DNA of 64,000 nucleotides from Providencia alcalifaciens DSM 30120 (GCF_000173415.1 NZ_ABXW01000004.1:1-64000); one strand, 5' to 3'. Positions 35,432 through 45,348 are shown, counted from the first letter of the stretch. The notes: generated from the sequence alone by a model not told the origin. Numbers and translations are program-made.

Positions 35432-38221
35432 CTAAGGCGTCATCATAAACACTTTCTGATTCTGACCTAAATATTGTTGAGTCAGTCGATTGATGTCTTG
35501 AATATTGAGCTTATTAATGATCTTCTGCTCTTGGGCAATTTTTTGGAATTGTCCATCATCCGCTGCGACTTGAGCTAAAGCTTCAGTCCAATAACTGGAG
35601 CTATCCGTGACTTGGGCATTTTCGGTCAGCCAAATATTTTTGGCTTCGGCTAATTCTTTTTCTGTTACACCTGATTGACGGAGCTGTGCAACGGTATTCC
35701 GTGCAAGTGCCACCATCTCAGACGCGCGCTCAGGCGCAGTAGTAAAATTCAATCGCCCAGAATAGTAGGGCTGTGGTTTTTTCGCTAACATTTGTGAAAA
35801 ACTCAGCGCATAGATACCACTGGCTTTTTCTCGTAGCTCGGTCCGCAGACGCTGGCTAACAATGGTATCAATCAGCTGCAAAGCGAGTTGATCTTGCTGG
35901 GACCATTGTGCTGGGGCTGCAAATTGAATACTCACCATACTCTTATCGCTACTACTGATTGGATACTGTTGTTCGAAACTGGTCATCTTCGGCATAATCC
36001 CTTGGTTACGCCAAACTAATTTGCCATCGTGAGCAGGTAAAGACGCCACCCATTGTTCCAATATGGGTTTTAATTCACGCGCATTCATCGCGCCAGTGAT
36101 CACTAATGTCATGTCTGATGTCGAAGTGAGTAACTGACGGTTAGCCTGCTGAAGTTGCTGGGCAGTAAAGGTTTTCCAAACACCTTCAGGGGAGATAACC
36201 AATAGCTCACCATGTTGGTAACTTTGTTGATTAATATGGTCAAGGAAAGTGCGCTCAACGGGCATTTTCGACAAGTTCAGCGCAAAAGCTTGTTTGTGTT
36301 GTTCCAGCTTTTCACCACTAAATTGCGGCGCGGTGAGTTTTAAATTCAGTAATTGTAATGCGGTTTCGAGGTTATCTACGGGAGTTTTACCACGATAACC
36401 ATGGCTAAGTAGCTCGCTATATGGGCGCACGCTAATCTGATTTTGTTTTGCCAATAACGCTAAATCTCGAGCACTGTAATTTCCATAACCACTGCTTTCT
36501 GGTAGCTTCATCGCCCAATCAGTTAACCCTGCGGTTTGTGGCGTTTCAAGTGAACGTCCACCGGGCAGTTGCAAGTTAAATTGAATATCATCTTTCAGGT
36601 TTTTATCCGTTTTAACAATCACCTTAATGCCGTTGCTGAGTATCCATTGTTCAGTTTTAGCGATAGGCAATGAAGATTGTTCAGTGATAGACCCTTTTGC
36701 TACAACAGGTAATTTCAGGCTAATCGCTTGAGAGCGCAGCGTGAACGGGCCTGGTTGTGTTTGGCGAATACGCTGCCATTGTTCACTGAAGGTCTGCTTA
36801 TTGACCGCAGTTTCATCTGTATCTGGACCAATCAGCGCTAAGCGAGGTGATGCGGTTTGTAATAAGTTAGCCACATGGCGTTGCAGATCTTGCGGTTTGA
36901 TGCCTTTCGTTAATTGGTAGCTATTATCCAGCTGTTGGCGTTTGTTCCACATCGGCATCTCATATTCAAGGGCCGTGGTGAGTTGACCTGCAAGATACTC
37001 ATTGCTGTAACGCTGCTCGGAACCTGCTTGTTGGCTCAGTTTTGCCAACATGGCTTGTTTTGCGGTATTTAATTCTTGCTCAGTCACTGGTTCAGTCGCA
37101 AGGCGCTGTAATTCAGTAAATAGCACTTCGGTTGCACCGGTATAATCATTTCCTTTTGGATGGATGATCATTAATTGCTGAAGACGTTGGTTATCCAGCA
37201 TGGAGCCTTGCTCATTAATACTAATGGACGGCAGAATGCCATTATCAACCATGACTGAGAAACGTTGGTTTAAGATGGCTAGCCATAAATTATCCATCAG
37301 ATCGTCAGTTTGACCTTGGCGTGTATTCAGCGGTGCAGAGACATTTTTTTGTAATGCAAACTGTACGTATCGTGCTCCCTGTTCCTTATCGAAAACTCCT
37401 TGAACTAACATGTTCTTGGAATCAGCAAAGCGCTTCCATTCAGGTGCATCTTGGGAAATTTTGTCTGGCTTAGGTAATGCGAATAAGGTTTTTACATCCT
37501 CGCGCACGGCTGAAGAGTTGAAATCACCAATAACCAGTAAACTCATACGTTGAGGTTGGTACCACGTTTTATAGTAAGCTTTGGCTTGCTCAATGGGTGC
37601 TTGGCGAACCACATCAAGGGAGCCAATGGGATTGCGCTCCACATAACGGCTGCCGTGATAGCGTAGTTTCTCGAGGCTGTCATTAATACGATAGCCCATG
37701 CCTTGGCGTAAACGCCATTCTTCAATAATGACAGGGCGCTCTTTTTCAAATGCGTCGGCATCGAAAGTCATATTGGCAGCCCAATCCGCCATGACTTGCA
37801 ATCCTGTACGGGTTTGAGCTGGCGTTGCGTTAGGGAGGGAGAGCTTATACAGCGTGCTATTCAGACTCGTTATGGCATTGACATGGCTACCCAGTTTTAG
37901 CCCTTGTTGTTCAAGTTGTTTAAACCCTGTCGTGCCCGGAAAATGTTGCGTTCCTTTAAATGCCATGTGCTCCGTAAAGTGGGCTAAACCTAATTGCTGT
38001 TCTGTTTCTTGTAATGAACCCGCATTGACTAACAAACGCAGCTCAACACCCGGTTGATTACGCTGTAGCAGGTAAACTTGTAGCCCATTATCGAGCTGAT
38101 AATGCTGTAAATCTTGACGCACTGGCAGTAATTTCTGCTCATCAGATTGTAGAGACGCACTGCTAACACAGCCGCCTAAAAGGACTGCCACGAAGGCTGC
38201 TAATGTGATTTTACGAAGCAT
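35432..38221 (-). CDS. Periplasmic M16 zinc metalloprotease lipoprotein, PqqL/FusC-like
   Basis: 929 aa, the length of E. coli PqqL (931). N-terminal lipoprotein signal with lipobox LGGC (Cys18). The inverted zinc motif HFTEH is at residues 81-85 and the downstream acidic ligand region KERPVIIEEWR at about 160-170. Two M16 halves follow, the second inactive, giving a one-chain clamshell. In Pectobacterium FusC cleaves imported ferredoxin in the periplasm to free its iron-sulphur cluster; E. coli pqqL is in an operon with receptor yddB and ABC gene yddA. Here the gene is last in the receptor-ABC-protease series and overlaps the ABC gene by 11 bp. It is not a PQQ-biosynthesis gene. Target protein unknown. 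Confidence 0.85.
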   Translation of the reverse strand: MLRKITLAAFVAVLLGGCVSSASLQSDEQKLLPVRQDLQHYQLDNGLQVYLLQRNQPGVELRLLVNAGSLQETEQQLGLAHFTEHMAFKGTQHFPGTTGFKQLEQQGLKLGSHVNAITSLNSTLYKLSLPNATPAQTRTGLQVMADWAANMTFDADAFEKERPVIIEEWRLRQGMGYRINDSLEKLRYHGSRYVERNPIGSLDVVRQAPIEQAKAYYKTWYQPQRMSLLVIGDFNSSAVREDVKTLFALPKPDKISQDAPEWKRFADSKNMLVQGVFDKEQGARYVQFALQKNVSAPLNTRQGQTDDLMDNLWLAILNQRFSVMVDNGILPSISINEQGSMLDNQRLQQLMIIHPKGNDYTGATEVLFTELQRLATEPVTEQELNTAKQAMLAKLSQQAGSEQRYSNEYLAGQLTTALEYEMPMWNKRQQLDNSYQLTKGIKPQDLQRHVANLLQTASPRLALIGPDTDETAVNKQTFSEQWQRIRQTQPGPFTLRSQAISLKLPVVAKGSITEQSSLPIAKTEQWILSNGIKVIVKTDKNLKDDIQFNLQLPGGRSLETPQTAGLTDWAMKLPESSGYGNYSARDLALLAKQNQISVRPYSELLSHGYRGKTPVDNLETALQLLNLKLTAPQFSGEKLEQHKQAFALNLSKMPVERTFLDHINQQSYQHGELLVISPEGVWKTFTAQQLQQANRQLLTSTSDMTLVITGAMNARELKPILEQWVASLPAHDGKLVWRNQGIMPKMTSFEQQYPISSSDKSMVSIQFAAPAQWSQQDQLALQLIDTIVSQRLRTELREKASGIYALSFSQMLAKKPQPYYSGRLNFTTAPERASEMVALARNTVAQLRQSGVTEKELAEAKNIWLTENAQVTDSSSYWTEALAQVAADDGQFQKIAQEQKIINKLNIQDINRLTQQYLGQNQKVFMMTP

Positions 38222-39917
38222 ATTCAGGGGTTCCTGTCATGAATGGCGTATTCCGCGTGGTTTCAGATAGACGCAGATGCTTATCCGCTAATTGGTCAAC
38301 AAAGCTTTGATGGCTGACTAACACAATGCTGCTTGTCGGGAGTTGAGCTTTCAGCATTTGCAGTAATGCTAGGGCACTTGGTTCATCAAGGGCGGATGTC
38401 ATTTCATCCAATAGCATTAATTTAGGTTGGTTAAGCAGCAGTCGTGCAAACATAATTCGCTGCTGTTCACCGCCAGAAAGCCGGTTATTCCAATCAGTTT
38501 CTAGTGCGAGTTGTCGATGGAGTTTCTCTAGCCCAACGAGAGTGAGGGCATGTTTTAGCTCCGTAGGGGTAAATTTGCAGGCATCTTGCGGATAACTCAG
38601 TAAGTTATCTAAACGGCTAATTGGCAAATAGAGACGCTGTGGAACCCACATCAGATGCTCCGTGCGACTGATTTTGCCATCAAAGAATGGCCAGTGACCG
38701 CTTAAAGTACGTAATAAGGTGGATTTACCAATCCCCGAACGACCGGAGATCAGCAGTAATTCTCCTGAGTTCACCTGCAAATTAACGTGATTCAGCAGTG
38801 AGCGGTGATCTGCCGTAAATACATGTAATTCAGCGGTTAATGGCGCATTGTTTTCTTCAAGTTTCGCCTCTGGAGTTTTATCGTTTTCGAGTAACACGAC
38901 GAAGTTATACAGACGAGCGACGGTCGCTTGCCACGCTGCAATTTCTTTATAGGCAAAAATAAACCAGCCCAGAGACGTCGCTACGCTGGTGAAGGCTTGG
39001 CGTAGCTGCATTAATCCACCCAACATAATTTCGCCCGCTAAAAATTTAGGTAAAGCTAACAACACTGGGGCGAGGGCAGTCACTTGCTGATAGCCCACGG
39101 TATAGAATGATAAGTTTCGTTCACAGCGGATCAACTGGTTCCAGTTACGGATGATTTCGCTAAAGCGAGTCATCAGCTCTTTACGATCTTGTAATTCACC
39201 GCGCTGCCCTGCAATGGCATCGCCATGCTGGCGGCAGTTAATCAGCGAGCTACGGTAGTCCGCTTCACGGCGCTGTTTATCCATATGGAGGCGGCGTAAT
39301 GGGTAACCAATCAATTGGGTTAGTGCGATACCGATGATGGTGTAAATAATACATGCCCAAAACATATAGCCGGGAACGGTCCAATCACTGCCTGCAAAGC
39401 TGAAAGAGAGGCTCCCTGATAGGGTCCATAAAATGGCGGCAAAAGAGATTAACGTCAGCATAGAGTGCAAAAACGTCACAAGCAGATTCAATGTCGACTC
39501 GATCAGCAAGCGAATATCTTCCGCAATTCGTTGGTCTGGGTTATCCGGCTCTTGGGACGTTAATCGCAGCATGTAATGCTTACTATTTTGGGATAACCAG
39601 CGACCGAGCACTTGCTCAGTCATGCCTTTACGCCAGCGAATAATCAGCATTTGCTTGAGGTAATTTCCCATGACGACCACAAAGATCAGTCCACTGACTA
39701 GAATCACAAAATATTGCAGTAGTCCATAAAGTGCTTGCCCATCCAGCTTTTGCAGCGCGTTATAAAAGTCGCCATTCCACATGTTCATTTTGACATTGAA
39801 CCACACGGAAGAGAGGGTAAGCCCTAATGAGGCAAATAGCAGCACCCAGCACAAAAGGGCAGCTCGCTGCCCCCAAAAAGGTTTTACTAAATAAAGAAAT
39901 TGTTTAATGGTCTTCAT
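38211..39917 (-). CDS. ABC transporter with SbmA/BacA-like membrane domain, YddA/FusD-like
   Basis: 568 aa, membrane and ATPase domain in one chain. The membrane half (residues about 20-320) has the SbmA/BacA features WFNVKMNMWNGDFYNALQ and RWRKGMTEQVLGRWL; the C-terminal ATPase has Walker A SGRSGIGKSTLL, signature LSGGEQQRIMFARLL and Walker B LMLLDEMTSALD. E. coli YddA and Pectobacterium FusD are the closest functional analogues; FusD is proposed to handle peptides produced by the FusC protease. Located in the inner membrane. Gap of 46 bp to the receptor gene, overlap with the protease gene: one operon. Confidence 0.85.
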   Translation of the reverse strand: MKTIKQFLYLVKPFWGQRAALLCWVLLFASLGLTLSSVWFNVKMNMWNGDFYNALQKLDGQALYGLLQYFVILVSGLIFVVVMGNYLKQMLIIRWRKGMTEQVLGRWLSQNSKHYMLRLTSQEPDNPDQRIAEDIRLLIESTLNLLVTFLHSMLTLISFAAILWTLSGSLSFSFAGSDWTVPGYMFWACIIYTIIGIALTQLIGYPLRRLHMDKQRREADYRSSLINCRQHGDAIAGQRGELQDRKELMTRFSEIIRNWNQLIRCERNLSFYTVGYQQVTALAPVLLALPKFLAGEIMLGGLMQLRQAFTSVATSLGWFIFAYKEIAAWQATVARLYNFVVLLENDKTPEAKLEENNAPLTAELHVFTADHRSLLNHVNLQVNSGELLLISGRSGIGKSTLLRTLSGHWPFFDGKISRTEHLMWVPQRLYLPISRLDNLLSYPQDACKFTPTELKHALTLVGLEKLHRQLALETDWNNRLSGGEQQRIMFARLLLNQPKLMLLDEMTSALDEPSALALLQMLKAQLPTSSIVLVSHQSFVDQLADKHLRLSETTRNTPFMTGTPEYAS

Positions 39918-39963
39918 GACTCGATTTCTTGGTTATGTGTTTGACATTGCTCACGGCTATTAC

Positions 39964-42744
39964 TTAAAAATCGTAATTCACTTGTAACCAGAACTGACGA
40001 CCCGGATCGTAAGACTTAATGGTTCTATTGCTGTAGGTGAAGGTATCTGCAACGTTTTTGTTATTCAGGACGTTGTTGACTTCAACAGAGACACCAAAAC
40101 CATAAGCAAATTCAGGTTTCCAGCCTAAGCGGGTATCCCATGTATACTTGCTTGAGTAATGTTGATCGGTGTATCGACGAATTAAACCGTATTCAGGATC
40201 GGTGTAGGTACCATCGCCATTTCCATAACGAACGACTTGATCTCTAGCGCCCCACCACTGTAAGCGGTTGTACCAAGTTAGGTCGTAGTTATCCCAAACA
40301 CTGGTGAGCTCTAAGTTAACTTTGAAAGGTGAATTGAAGCTTGTTGAAGGCAATTTTGAGGCATCAATGACTTTGCCATTATAATAAACTTTGTTTAGAT
40401 TCAGGTCATTGCGACCTTCAAAGTAGTTATAGCCAGAATCTTTTGGAGTATTACTGTCTGTTTGTTGCCAAGTTAATGATGCTGTCATCACATGAGAAGC
40501 ATCTGCCCATTCCCACGGTTGTGAGTTGTTGACAGACAATGTCACAGTATCATGGGAGCTACGCCCATCATTATCGAAAACGCGGATCTTGCTTTCAGGA
40601 TCGTACATATCCAGTTTTTTGGTTTTTGTACGGCTACGAACTTCATCATAACCTTCACGATGAACGTACTGTAAGCGCCATGTTGTTGAAAGAATATCTT
40701 GCTGAAGTGCAAGAGTCAGCTCATCGTTATATGGCGTTTTAAGTGAGTCTAAGCCTTCATAGTCTTTCTTATTTTCCCAAGTATTCATGTTGGGGTTAAC
40801 AGTACAGACATCAGACATCATATCGCAAGTTTGCATTCCGCCATTTTGCGCGCCGTATAATGCGTAGTTCAGCATCGAGCGCCCATAATAACGGTTGGCA
40901 CCTGCAATAATTTGGGTTTTACCATTACCAAATACGTCATAAGTTCCTGTCAGACGTGGGGCAATGTTGGTACGGCTAACGAAATCATCACGATCAAGGC
41001 GAATACCAGGGCGTAACGTGAGTCGACCATATTCAATGGTGTCGTCTAAAAACAGCGCATAATTGGTGTAATCGGCGGTGTATTTACCCGCTTTAAAACG
41101 CGCGGCGTTCCATAGCATTCCATTAAACATGTCATCTTTATCAATGTTTCCTGTAAAGGTGTATTGAAGATAATCTTTGTCGCGTTTATAGATGCCTTTT
41201 GTATAACTGATTTCGGTTCCAACGGTTGGTTTATGGGTTGCGCCTAAACCATCTTCTAGTGGGTTAAAGCGCATAACAGCTTTTGCACTTTGGCTTCTTT
41301 GTTGGGAAATCAGGTCTCCTAAACCACCACTATTTGCATCAACCATATTGCTGTAGTCATTATCAACAGCAGCACGCAGGATCACGGCATATTTTTGGTC
41401 ATTATCTCGTTCATCTTTCAGATCTTGCGTATTGGCAGTCAGTTCCAATTGCCCAAGGCTTAATTGATGCTTATAAACGGCGGTTAGACCAAATCCATTG
41501 TGCGTTGAGTCATAACCTGAATTCATTACAGAGGAAGAGAAGAGACGGCTCTCATACGAGGCGTAGTTAGCAGAGAGGTCTAGTGAGTTAACATCTGATA
41601 AATCAATTGAGTACTTGAGGAAGTAGTTATCTGATGTTCTGTGTTGATTCTTGGAACCGGGGGCAAACTCCGCCATTTCAACTTCACCATTTTCGATGAC
41701 CGCACCAGCGCCACCCGTCACCGTCATCGGAATGGTTGAGCTACGACGAGACGCCGAGAACACCACGCCTGAATTTTCCGTTACTCCGAGTTCAAACCAG
41801 CCACCAAAATCATTTTTATCGTAGCGATTTTGGAAACGAGCAGGATTGGCGGTATCGTTTTTGGTGGTATCAATAGCTTGGGTTGAATCGTGGAACAGGT
41901 TATTCCAACCAGAACGGGTTAAGCGGTAATAGGCATGGGCGCTATTCTCACCTTGCCAGCGGCGGCTATTCACTTCAACGGTGCCTCCCGTAAAGCCACC
42001 AAATTCCACGGGAATATTGTTATCGTAAACCGCCATGCTATCAATTAAACGGCTATCGATGTAAATCCCTTGATCGCTACTGCTTAATCGCGTTGCGGTT
42101 TCCCCTAAGCCACTGTCAGCAGGGTCAAAGTCATTATTGAAGCTGATCCCATCAAGCCGATAGGCGTTTTGATAGCTACTGGAACCATGGATCGAAATAC
42201 GCGAAGGTTTGATCTCTCCTTGGTTCATTGAGTTGCTATCATTATTCGCAAACTGCACTGCGGGGTTCGTTTTCATTAAATCTGTGATATTGCCGTCACC
42301 TGTATTTTTTTGGCGGATCTCTTCTGAGGTGACGTATTGCGGTGCGGACATAACATCCATCGCAGGGTGATTTTGAACCACGCCGGATACTTGGGTTTCA
42401 GGTAGAACTAACGTACCTTGATTTAAAGTCTGAGGGCGAATAACCAGCATACCGTTTTCGTTAACCAGCTCTAACCCACTACCAATAAGAATTTTTTGTA
42501 ATGCGGTTTGTGGGGTATAGCTGCCAGAAAGGGCGGGAGCGCGCAGACCGTTCAGTTGGCTTTTGTCATACAGGAGTGACACTTGACCTTGACGGCTAAT
42601 TTGCTCAATTGTGCTTGCTAGCCCTTGCTCTGGTAGTGAAAAGCTGATTTCTTGGGCGATAGCAGATTGGCTGACTAAGGCACTGGTGACCGCCAGTGAC
42701 AGCGCAATCGGCTTGAATCGACCGAGTGTGAATTGAATTGCCAT
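39964..42744 (-). CDS. TonB-dependent receptor with N-terminal signalling (STN) domain
   Basis: 926 aa outer-membrane receptor. Signal peptide ends at SAIAQ (about residue 30). Residues about 32-105 form a secretin/TonB N-terminal signalling domain (ISFSLPEQGLASTIEQISRQ ... LQKILIGSGLELV), as in FecA-type transducers. The plug follows with ISIHGSSSYQNAYRLDGISF and GGFTGGTVEVNSRRW, then a 22-strand barrel ending in aromatic F (VNYDF). The STN domain should contact the FecR-like protein encoded just upstream. Ligand cannot be read from sequence; the adjacent FusC-type protease suggests a host protein rather than a siderophore. Confidence 0.88.
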   Translation of the reverse strand: MAIQFTLGRFKPIALSLAVTSALVSQSAIAQEISFSLPEQGLASTIEQISRQGQVSLLYDKSQLNGLRAPALSGSYTPQTALQKILIGSGLELVNENGMLVIRPQTLNQGTLVLPETQVSGVVQNHPAMDVMSAPQYVTSEEIRQKNTGDGNITDLMKTNPAVQFANNDSNSMNQGEIKPSRISIHGSSSYQNAYRLDGISFNNDFDPADSGLGETATRLSSSDQGIYIDSRLIDSMAVYDNNIPVEFGGFTGGTVEVNSRRWQGENSAHAYYRLTRSGWNNLFHDSTQAIDTTKNDTANPARFQNRYDKNDFGGWFELGVTENSGVVFSASRRSSTIPMTVTGGAGAVIENGEVEMAEFAPGSKNQHRTSDNYFLKYSIDLSDVNSLDLSANYASYESRLFSSSVMNSGYDSTHNGFGLTAVYKHQLSLGQLELTANTQDLKDERDNDQKYAVILRAAVDNDYSNMVDANSGGLGDLISQQRSQSAKAVMRFNPLEDGLGATHKPTVGTEISYTKGIYKRDKDYLQYTFTGNIDKDDMFNGMLWNAARFKAGKYTADYTNYALFLDDTIEYGRLTLRPGIRLDRDDFVSRTNIAPRLTGTYDVFGNGKTQIIAGANRYYGRSMLNYALYGAQNGGMQTCDMMSDVCTVNPNMNTWENKKDYEGLDSLKTPYNDELTLALQQDILSTTWRLQYVHREGYDEVRSRTKTKKLDMYDPESKIRVFDNDGRSSHDTVTLSVNNSQPWEWADASHVMTASLTWQQTDSNTPKDSGYNYFEGRNDLNLNKVYYNGKVIDASKLPSTSFNSPFKVNLELTSVWDNYDLTWYNRLQWWGARDQVVRYGNGDGTYTDPEYGLIRRYTDQHYSSKYTWDTRLGWKPEFAYGFGVSVEVNNVLNNKNVADTFTYSNRTIKSYDPGRQFWLQVNYDF

Positions 42745-42846
42745 GGATATCCCTTATTCTTAAGCTGCACAAAAAGCGTGCTAAAAAGTAGTCAATAAAA
42801 ATGAAGCTACTTAAGAAGAGGGCGAAATGAGAATTATCCTCACCTG

Positions 42847-42869
42847 TAAATGAAAATATTTTTCATTTA
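42847..42869. repeat. Hairpin at the anti-sigma/receptor junction
   Basis: TAAATGAAAA (42847-42856) / TTTTCATTTA (42860-42869), perfect 10-bp stem with loop TAT, overlapping the stop codon of the FecR-like gene. It could cut down read-through from the regulatory pair into the receptor gene. About 20 bp further towards the receptor, 42825-42838 resembles part of a Fur box. Confidence 0.55.
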
Positions 42870-43864
42870 TTTTTTTTGTTTTGGATAATCAAAAGGTTAT
42901 TTTTATCCTGATACACCACTTGCACAGGAAGGAGGGCTGGAAGTGCCTGAAAAAAGGCATCTGGCTGCTGGAGATTGATGCGCCCAGAGATTTTTTGATT
43001 TGCTAAGCTACTTGGAGAGAGCTCAACCTGAAAGTTGGAATAGGTTTTTAACTCGGATAGCACCTCGGAAAGGGGTTTATCCACAAAGGTTAATTCCCCG
43101 AAACGCCATCTTGCGACATCTTGAGGCGTCACTGAGTTAAGGGCGATTTTGCTGTTGATACTTGAGCTCAATGCACCTTGCCCTGCGAGCAATAACACGG
43201 GTTTTTGGTCTTTGAGGCTCTGAAAGCTAACAATCCCTTGACTGACATTGACCGCGACTTGCTCGCCTTTTTTATTCACTTCAAATTCCGTTCCTACAAC
43301 CTGAATACGTCGCTGATCCACATTGATGACAAATGGGCGATAAGGGTTCGATTTGACTTTAAAGTAAGCGGAGCCATGGTCTAGATAAAGCTGGCGGATG
43401 GGGGTTTCATACGCCACTCGGATGCGGGTATCACGATTGAGAAATAGCACAGAGCCATCAGATAACGTCACTTCTTTGGTTGAATCCGTCGAAACTAATG
43501 TCATATTGTTCAATAGCATGGATGGCAGCTGGCTATAAGGTAAGAACAAAACTACCGCAATAAAACAGGCGGCAACAACATGACCGAGTGGTTTCCAAAA
43601 TGATGATAATCTGAACGTTGATGTCGTGGTTTTGGTCGGTGCCGGGCGTGGAACTTTTTCAATATCTTGCCAAATGCTCGCCATTGCCTCATAGGCATCT
43701 GCATGTGCTTTTGATGCTCGTAGCCAAACTTTAAATGCTTGAGATTGTTGATCACTAAGTTGCTGACTGTGCATGCGCGTAAACCACAGTGCCGCCTCTT
43801 CGTCAATGCGTTGTTGCTCGACTAACGGGGTATTATCAGGCTGCTGGGTTTGATTCTCTGCCAT
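42863..43864 (-). CDS. FecR-like anti-sigma / signal-transducing inner-membrane protein
   Basis: 333 aa. Cytoplasmic N-terminal DUF4880-type domain (EEAALWFTRMHSQQLSDQQ ... WLRASKAHADAYEAM), one membrane helix (about residues 92-110, VVAACFIAVVLFLPYS), and a periplasmic FecR domain (DGSVLFLNRDTRIRVAYE ... GSAYFKVKSNPYRPFVINV ... VGTEFEVN). It holds the sigma factor inactive until the ligand-loaded receptor signals across the periplasm. Its start codon overlaps the stop of the sigma gene. The same tail segment DKPLSEVLSELKTYSNFQVELS resembles an STN fold, common in this family. Confidence 0.9.
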   Translation of the reverse strand: MAENQTQQPDNTPLVEQQRIDEEAALWFTRMHSQQLSDQQSQAFKVWLRASKAHADAYEAMASIWQDIEKVPRPAPTKTTTSTFRLSSFWKPLGHVVAACFIAVVLFLPYSQLPSMLLNNMTLVSTDSTKEVTLSDGSVLFLNRDTRIRVAYETPIRQLYLDHGSAYFKVKSNPYRPFVINVDQRRIQVVGTEFEVNKKGEQVAVNVSQGIVSFQSLKDQKPVLLLAGQGALSSSINSKIALNSVTPQDVARWRFGELTFVDKPLSEVLSELKTYSNFQVELSPSSLANQKISGRINLQQPDAFFQALPALLPVQVVYQDKNNLLIIQNKKNK

Positions 43865-44400
43865 TAGGGATACTTGCTCTGGTCGTCAAGATGTTTCTTA
43901 CAATGCACTAATGCTGCGGCAATATGCTTTTCCACCATACTGATGGAGATTTCCATACGCTCAGCAATCTCACTTTGAGATAACCCATCAAAGCGATACA
44001 GCAAAAAAGCTTCTCTGCGACGTGGGGGCAAAAGATCAATGGCCTCACTTAGCCGAGCAATTCGCTGCTGGTGCTCTAAAATTTCACTCGGATCTGCCGT
44101 GGTTTGTTCAAAATTTTGCTCATGGGATACTTCATCAATCGAGGTATGGGACTGGCTCTGTTGATGATTGCGTCGCCAATGGTCAATCAGCACATTGCTG
44201 GCAATTTTGAACAAATAAGCACGGTTCTCCTTCACAGGATCCTGTGCTTTACGGTTTAGCCATAGTGTAAACACATCCTGTGATAAATCATCCGCATCGT
44301 TACTATTACCTAGTCGACTGCGGAAAAATCGCACAAGTTGACCATAGGTTGATTGATATGCCCCACTGATCTTGCGGGCAAGGGATTTATCGATAGTCAT
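43864..44400 (-). CDS. ECF sigma factor, FecI-like
   Basis: 178 aa extracytoplasmic-function sigma factor. Region 2 reads LVRFFRSRLGNSNDADDLSQDVFTLWL with YLFKIASNVLIDHWRR; region 4 reads LPPRRREAFLLYRFDGLSQ then IAERMEISISMVEKHIAAAL. It should direct transcription of the receptor-ABC-protease genes when released by the FecR-like protein. First gene of the leftward operon, divergent from the tonB paralogue; a Fur-like box lies about 100 bp upstream. Confidence 0.9.
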   Translation of the reverse strand: MTIDKSLARKISGAYQSTYGQLVRFFRSRLGNSNDADDLSQDVFTLWLNRKAQDPVKENRAYLFKIASNVLIDHWRRNHQQSQSHTSIDEVSHEQNFEQTTADPSEILEHQQRIARLSEAIDLLPPRRREAFLLYRFDGLSQSEIAERMEISISMVEKHIAAALVHCKKHLDDQSKYP

Positions 44401-44497
44401 TGTCTGGTGTCAAAAGTAAAAATGGTTTAATAATGAGCTCAAATTGACTTTATAAATTAAATCAATACCTTGTAGTTATTATTGTTATTTTATTAAT

Positions 44498-44516
44498 AAT
44501 AATGAATATCATTTTG
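44498..44516. promoter_or_regulatory. Fur-like box in the divergent sigma/tonB promoter
   Basis: The 19-bp stretch centred on AATGAATATCATT matches the Fur consensus at 14 of 19 positions by eye. It lies 98 bp before the sigma gene and 50 bp before the tonB paralogue, so one Fur site could repress both arms under iron sufficiency. Confidence 0.7.
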
Positions 44517-44565
44517 ATTTGTATTATGCCTATAATCTGCGAAAAATAAAGATGTGAGGCAAAAT

Positions 44566-45348
44566 ATGAACAGCAGTGTGGGGCAGCTGGGAAGCCCAAT
44601 TTTTCGCCCTGTGGGTGGTTTATTTGTGAGTCTTGTTTTCCATGGGATCTTGGCAATGATTTTTATTGGATGGTTTACGTCAAACCTACCAAAAACGGGG
44701 GTTTTGCCACCTGCAATCTCTTTGCAATTAGGGCTTTATCAGCTGGAACAGCAGAATGAGCCTGAAGTGAATAATGCGCCCAAGCAACAGATGGCAACGC
44801 GTGAAGAAGTTGAGCCTGAAGTGGTTGAAAAAATAGAAAAACTACCTCAGACACCCCTTGTTGATAATGGAACGTTAACCCGTGTAACGGAGAAAAAACG
44901 CCCACCGAAGAAAAAGCCTGTTCAAGAGAAAAAAATGGTTGAAGAAGCCCCAGCTTCTACCCAAGAATCTGAAGTTACTTCAGTTCCAACCTCAGGTAGC
45001 GCTTCCAATAGCAGCGCCAATTTTTCCAGCAGTGCTGCTGCTCCTGTCAGTGGTCACCATGGATGGGAAAGCGAGGTTCATCAACGTTTAGCTAAGGCAA
45101 AGCGCTATCCTCGTGCTGCATTGCGCTTTCGTTCAACGGGTGTTTCACAGGTCAAAATTATCGTGGATAATCAAGGGCAGTTAGTCAGCGCGAGCTTGGT
45201 TAATTCATCGGGTACGAAGATCCTGGATAAAGAAGCACTCGCAACTATCCAACGTGCGGCACCGTTTCCAATGCCACCTGAATCCTTGCTTGCAAATGGT
45301 AAAGTGGAGCTTATTGCGCCGATCGTGTTTGATACTACGTCGATCTAG
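44566..45348 (+). CDS. TonB-family energy transducer (FusB-like position)
   Basis: About 260 aa. A single N-terminal membrane anchor (GGLFVSLVFHGILAMIFIGWF), a Pro/Lys/Glu-rich periplasm-spanning linker (KKRPPKKKPVQEKK), a Ser-rich stretch, and a C-terminal TonB domain (HQRLAKAKRYPRAALRFRSTG ... GQLVSASLVNSSGTKILDKEAL ... APFPMPPESL). A dedicated TonB beside the receptor is what FusB is in Pectobacterium, where it also helps bring ferredoxin into the periplasm. ATG 44566 follows GAGG. Divergent from the sigma gene, convergent with ytjB at a 10-bp gap. Confidence 0.87.
   Translation: MNSSVGQLGSPIFRPVGGLFVSLVFHGILAMIFIGWFTSNLPKTGVLPPAISLQLGLYQLEQQNEPEVNNAPKQQMATREEVEPEVVEKIEKLPQTPLVDNGTLTRVTEKKRPPKKKPVQEKKMVEEAPASTQESEVTSVPTSGSASNSSANFSSSAAAPVSGHHGWESEVHQRLAKAKRYPRAALRFRSTGVSQVKIIVDNQGQLVSASLVNSSGTKILDKEALATIQRAAPFPMPPESLLANGKVELIAPIVFDTTSI

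Noticed and set aside
35432-38221. Reading the M16 protease as a PQQ-biosynthesis protein
   Set aside because: The pqqL name is historical; no pqqABCDE genes are present and the neighbours are an outer-membrane receptor and ABC transporter.
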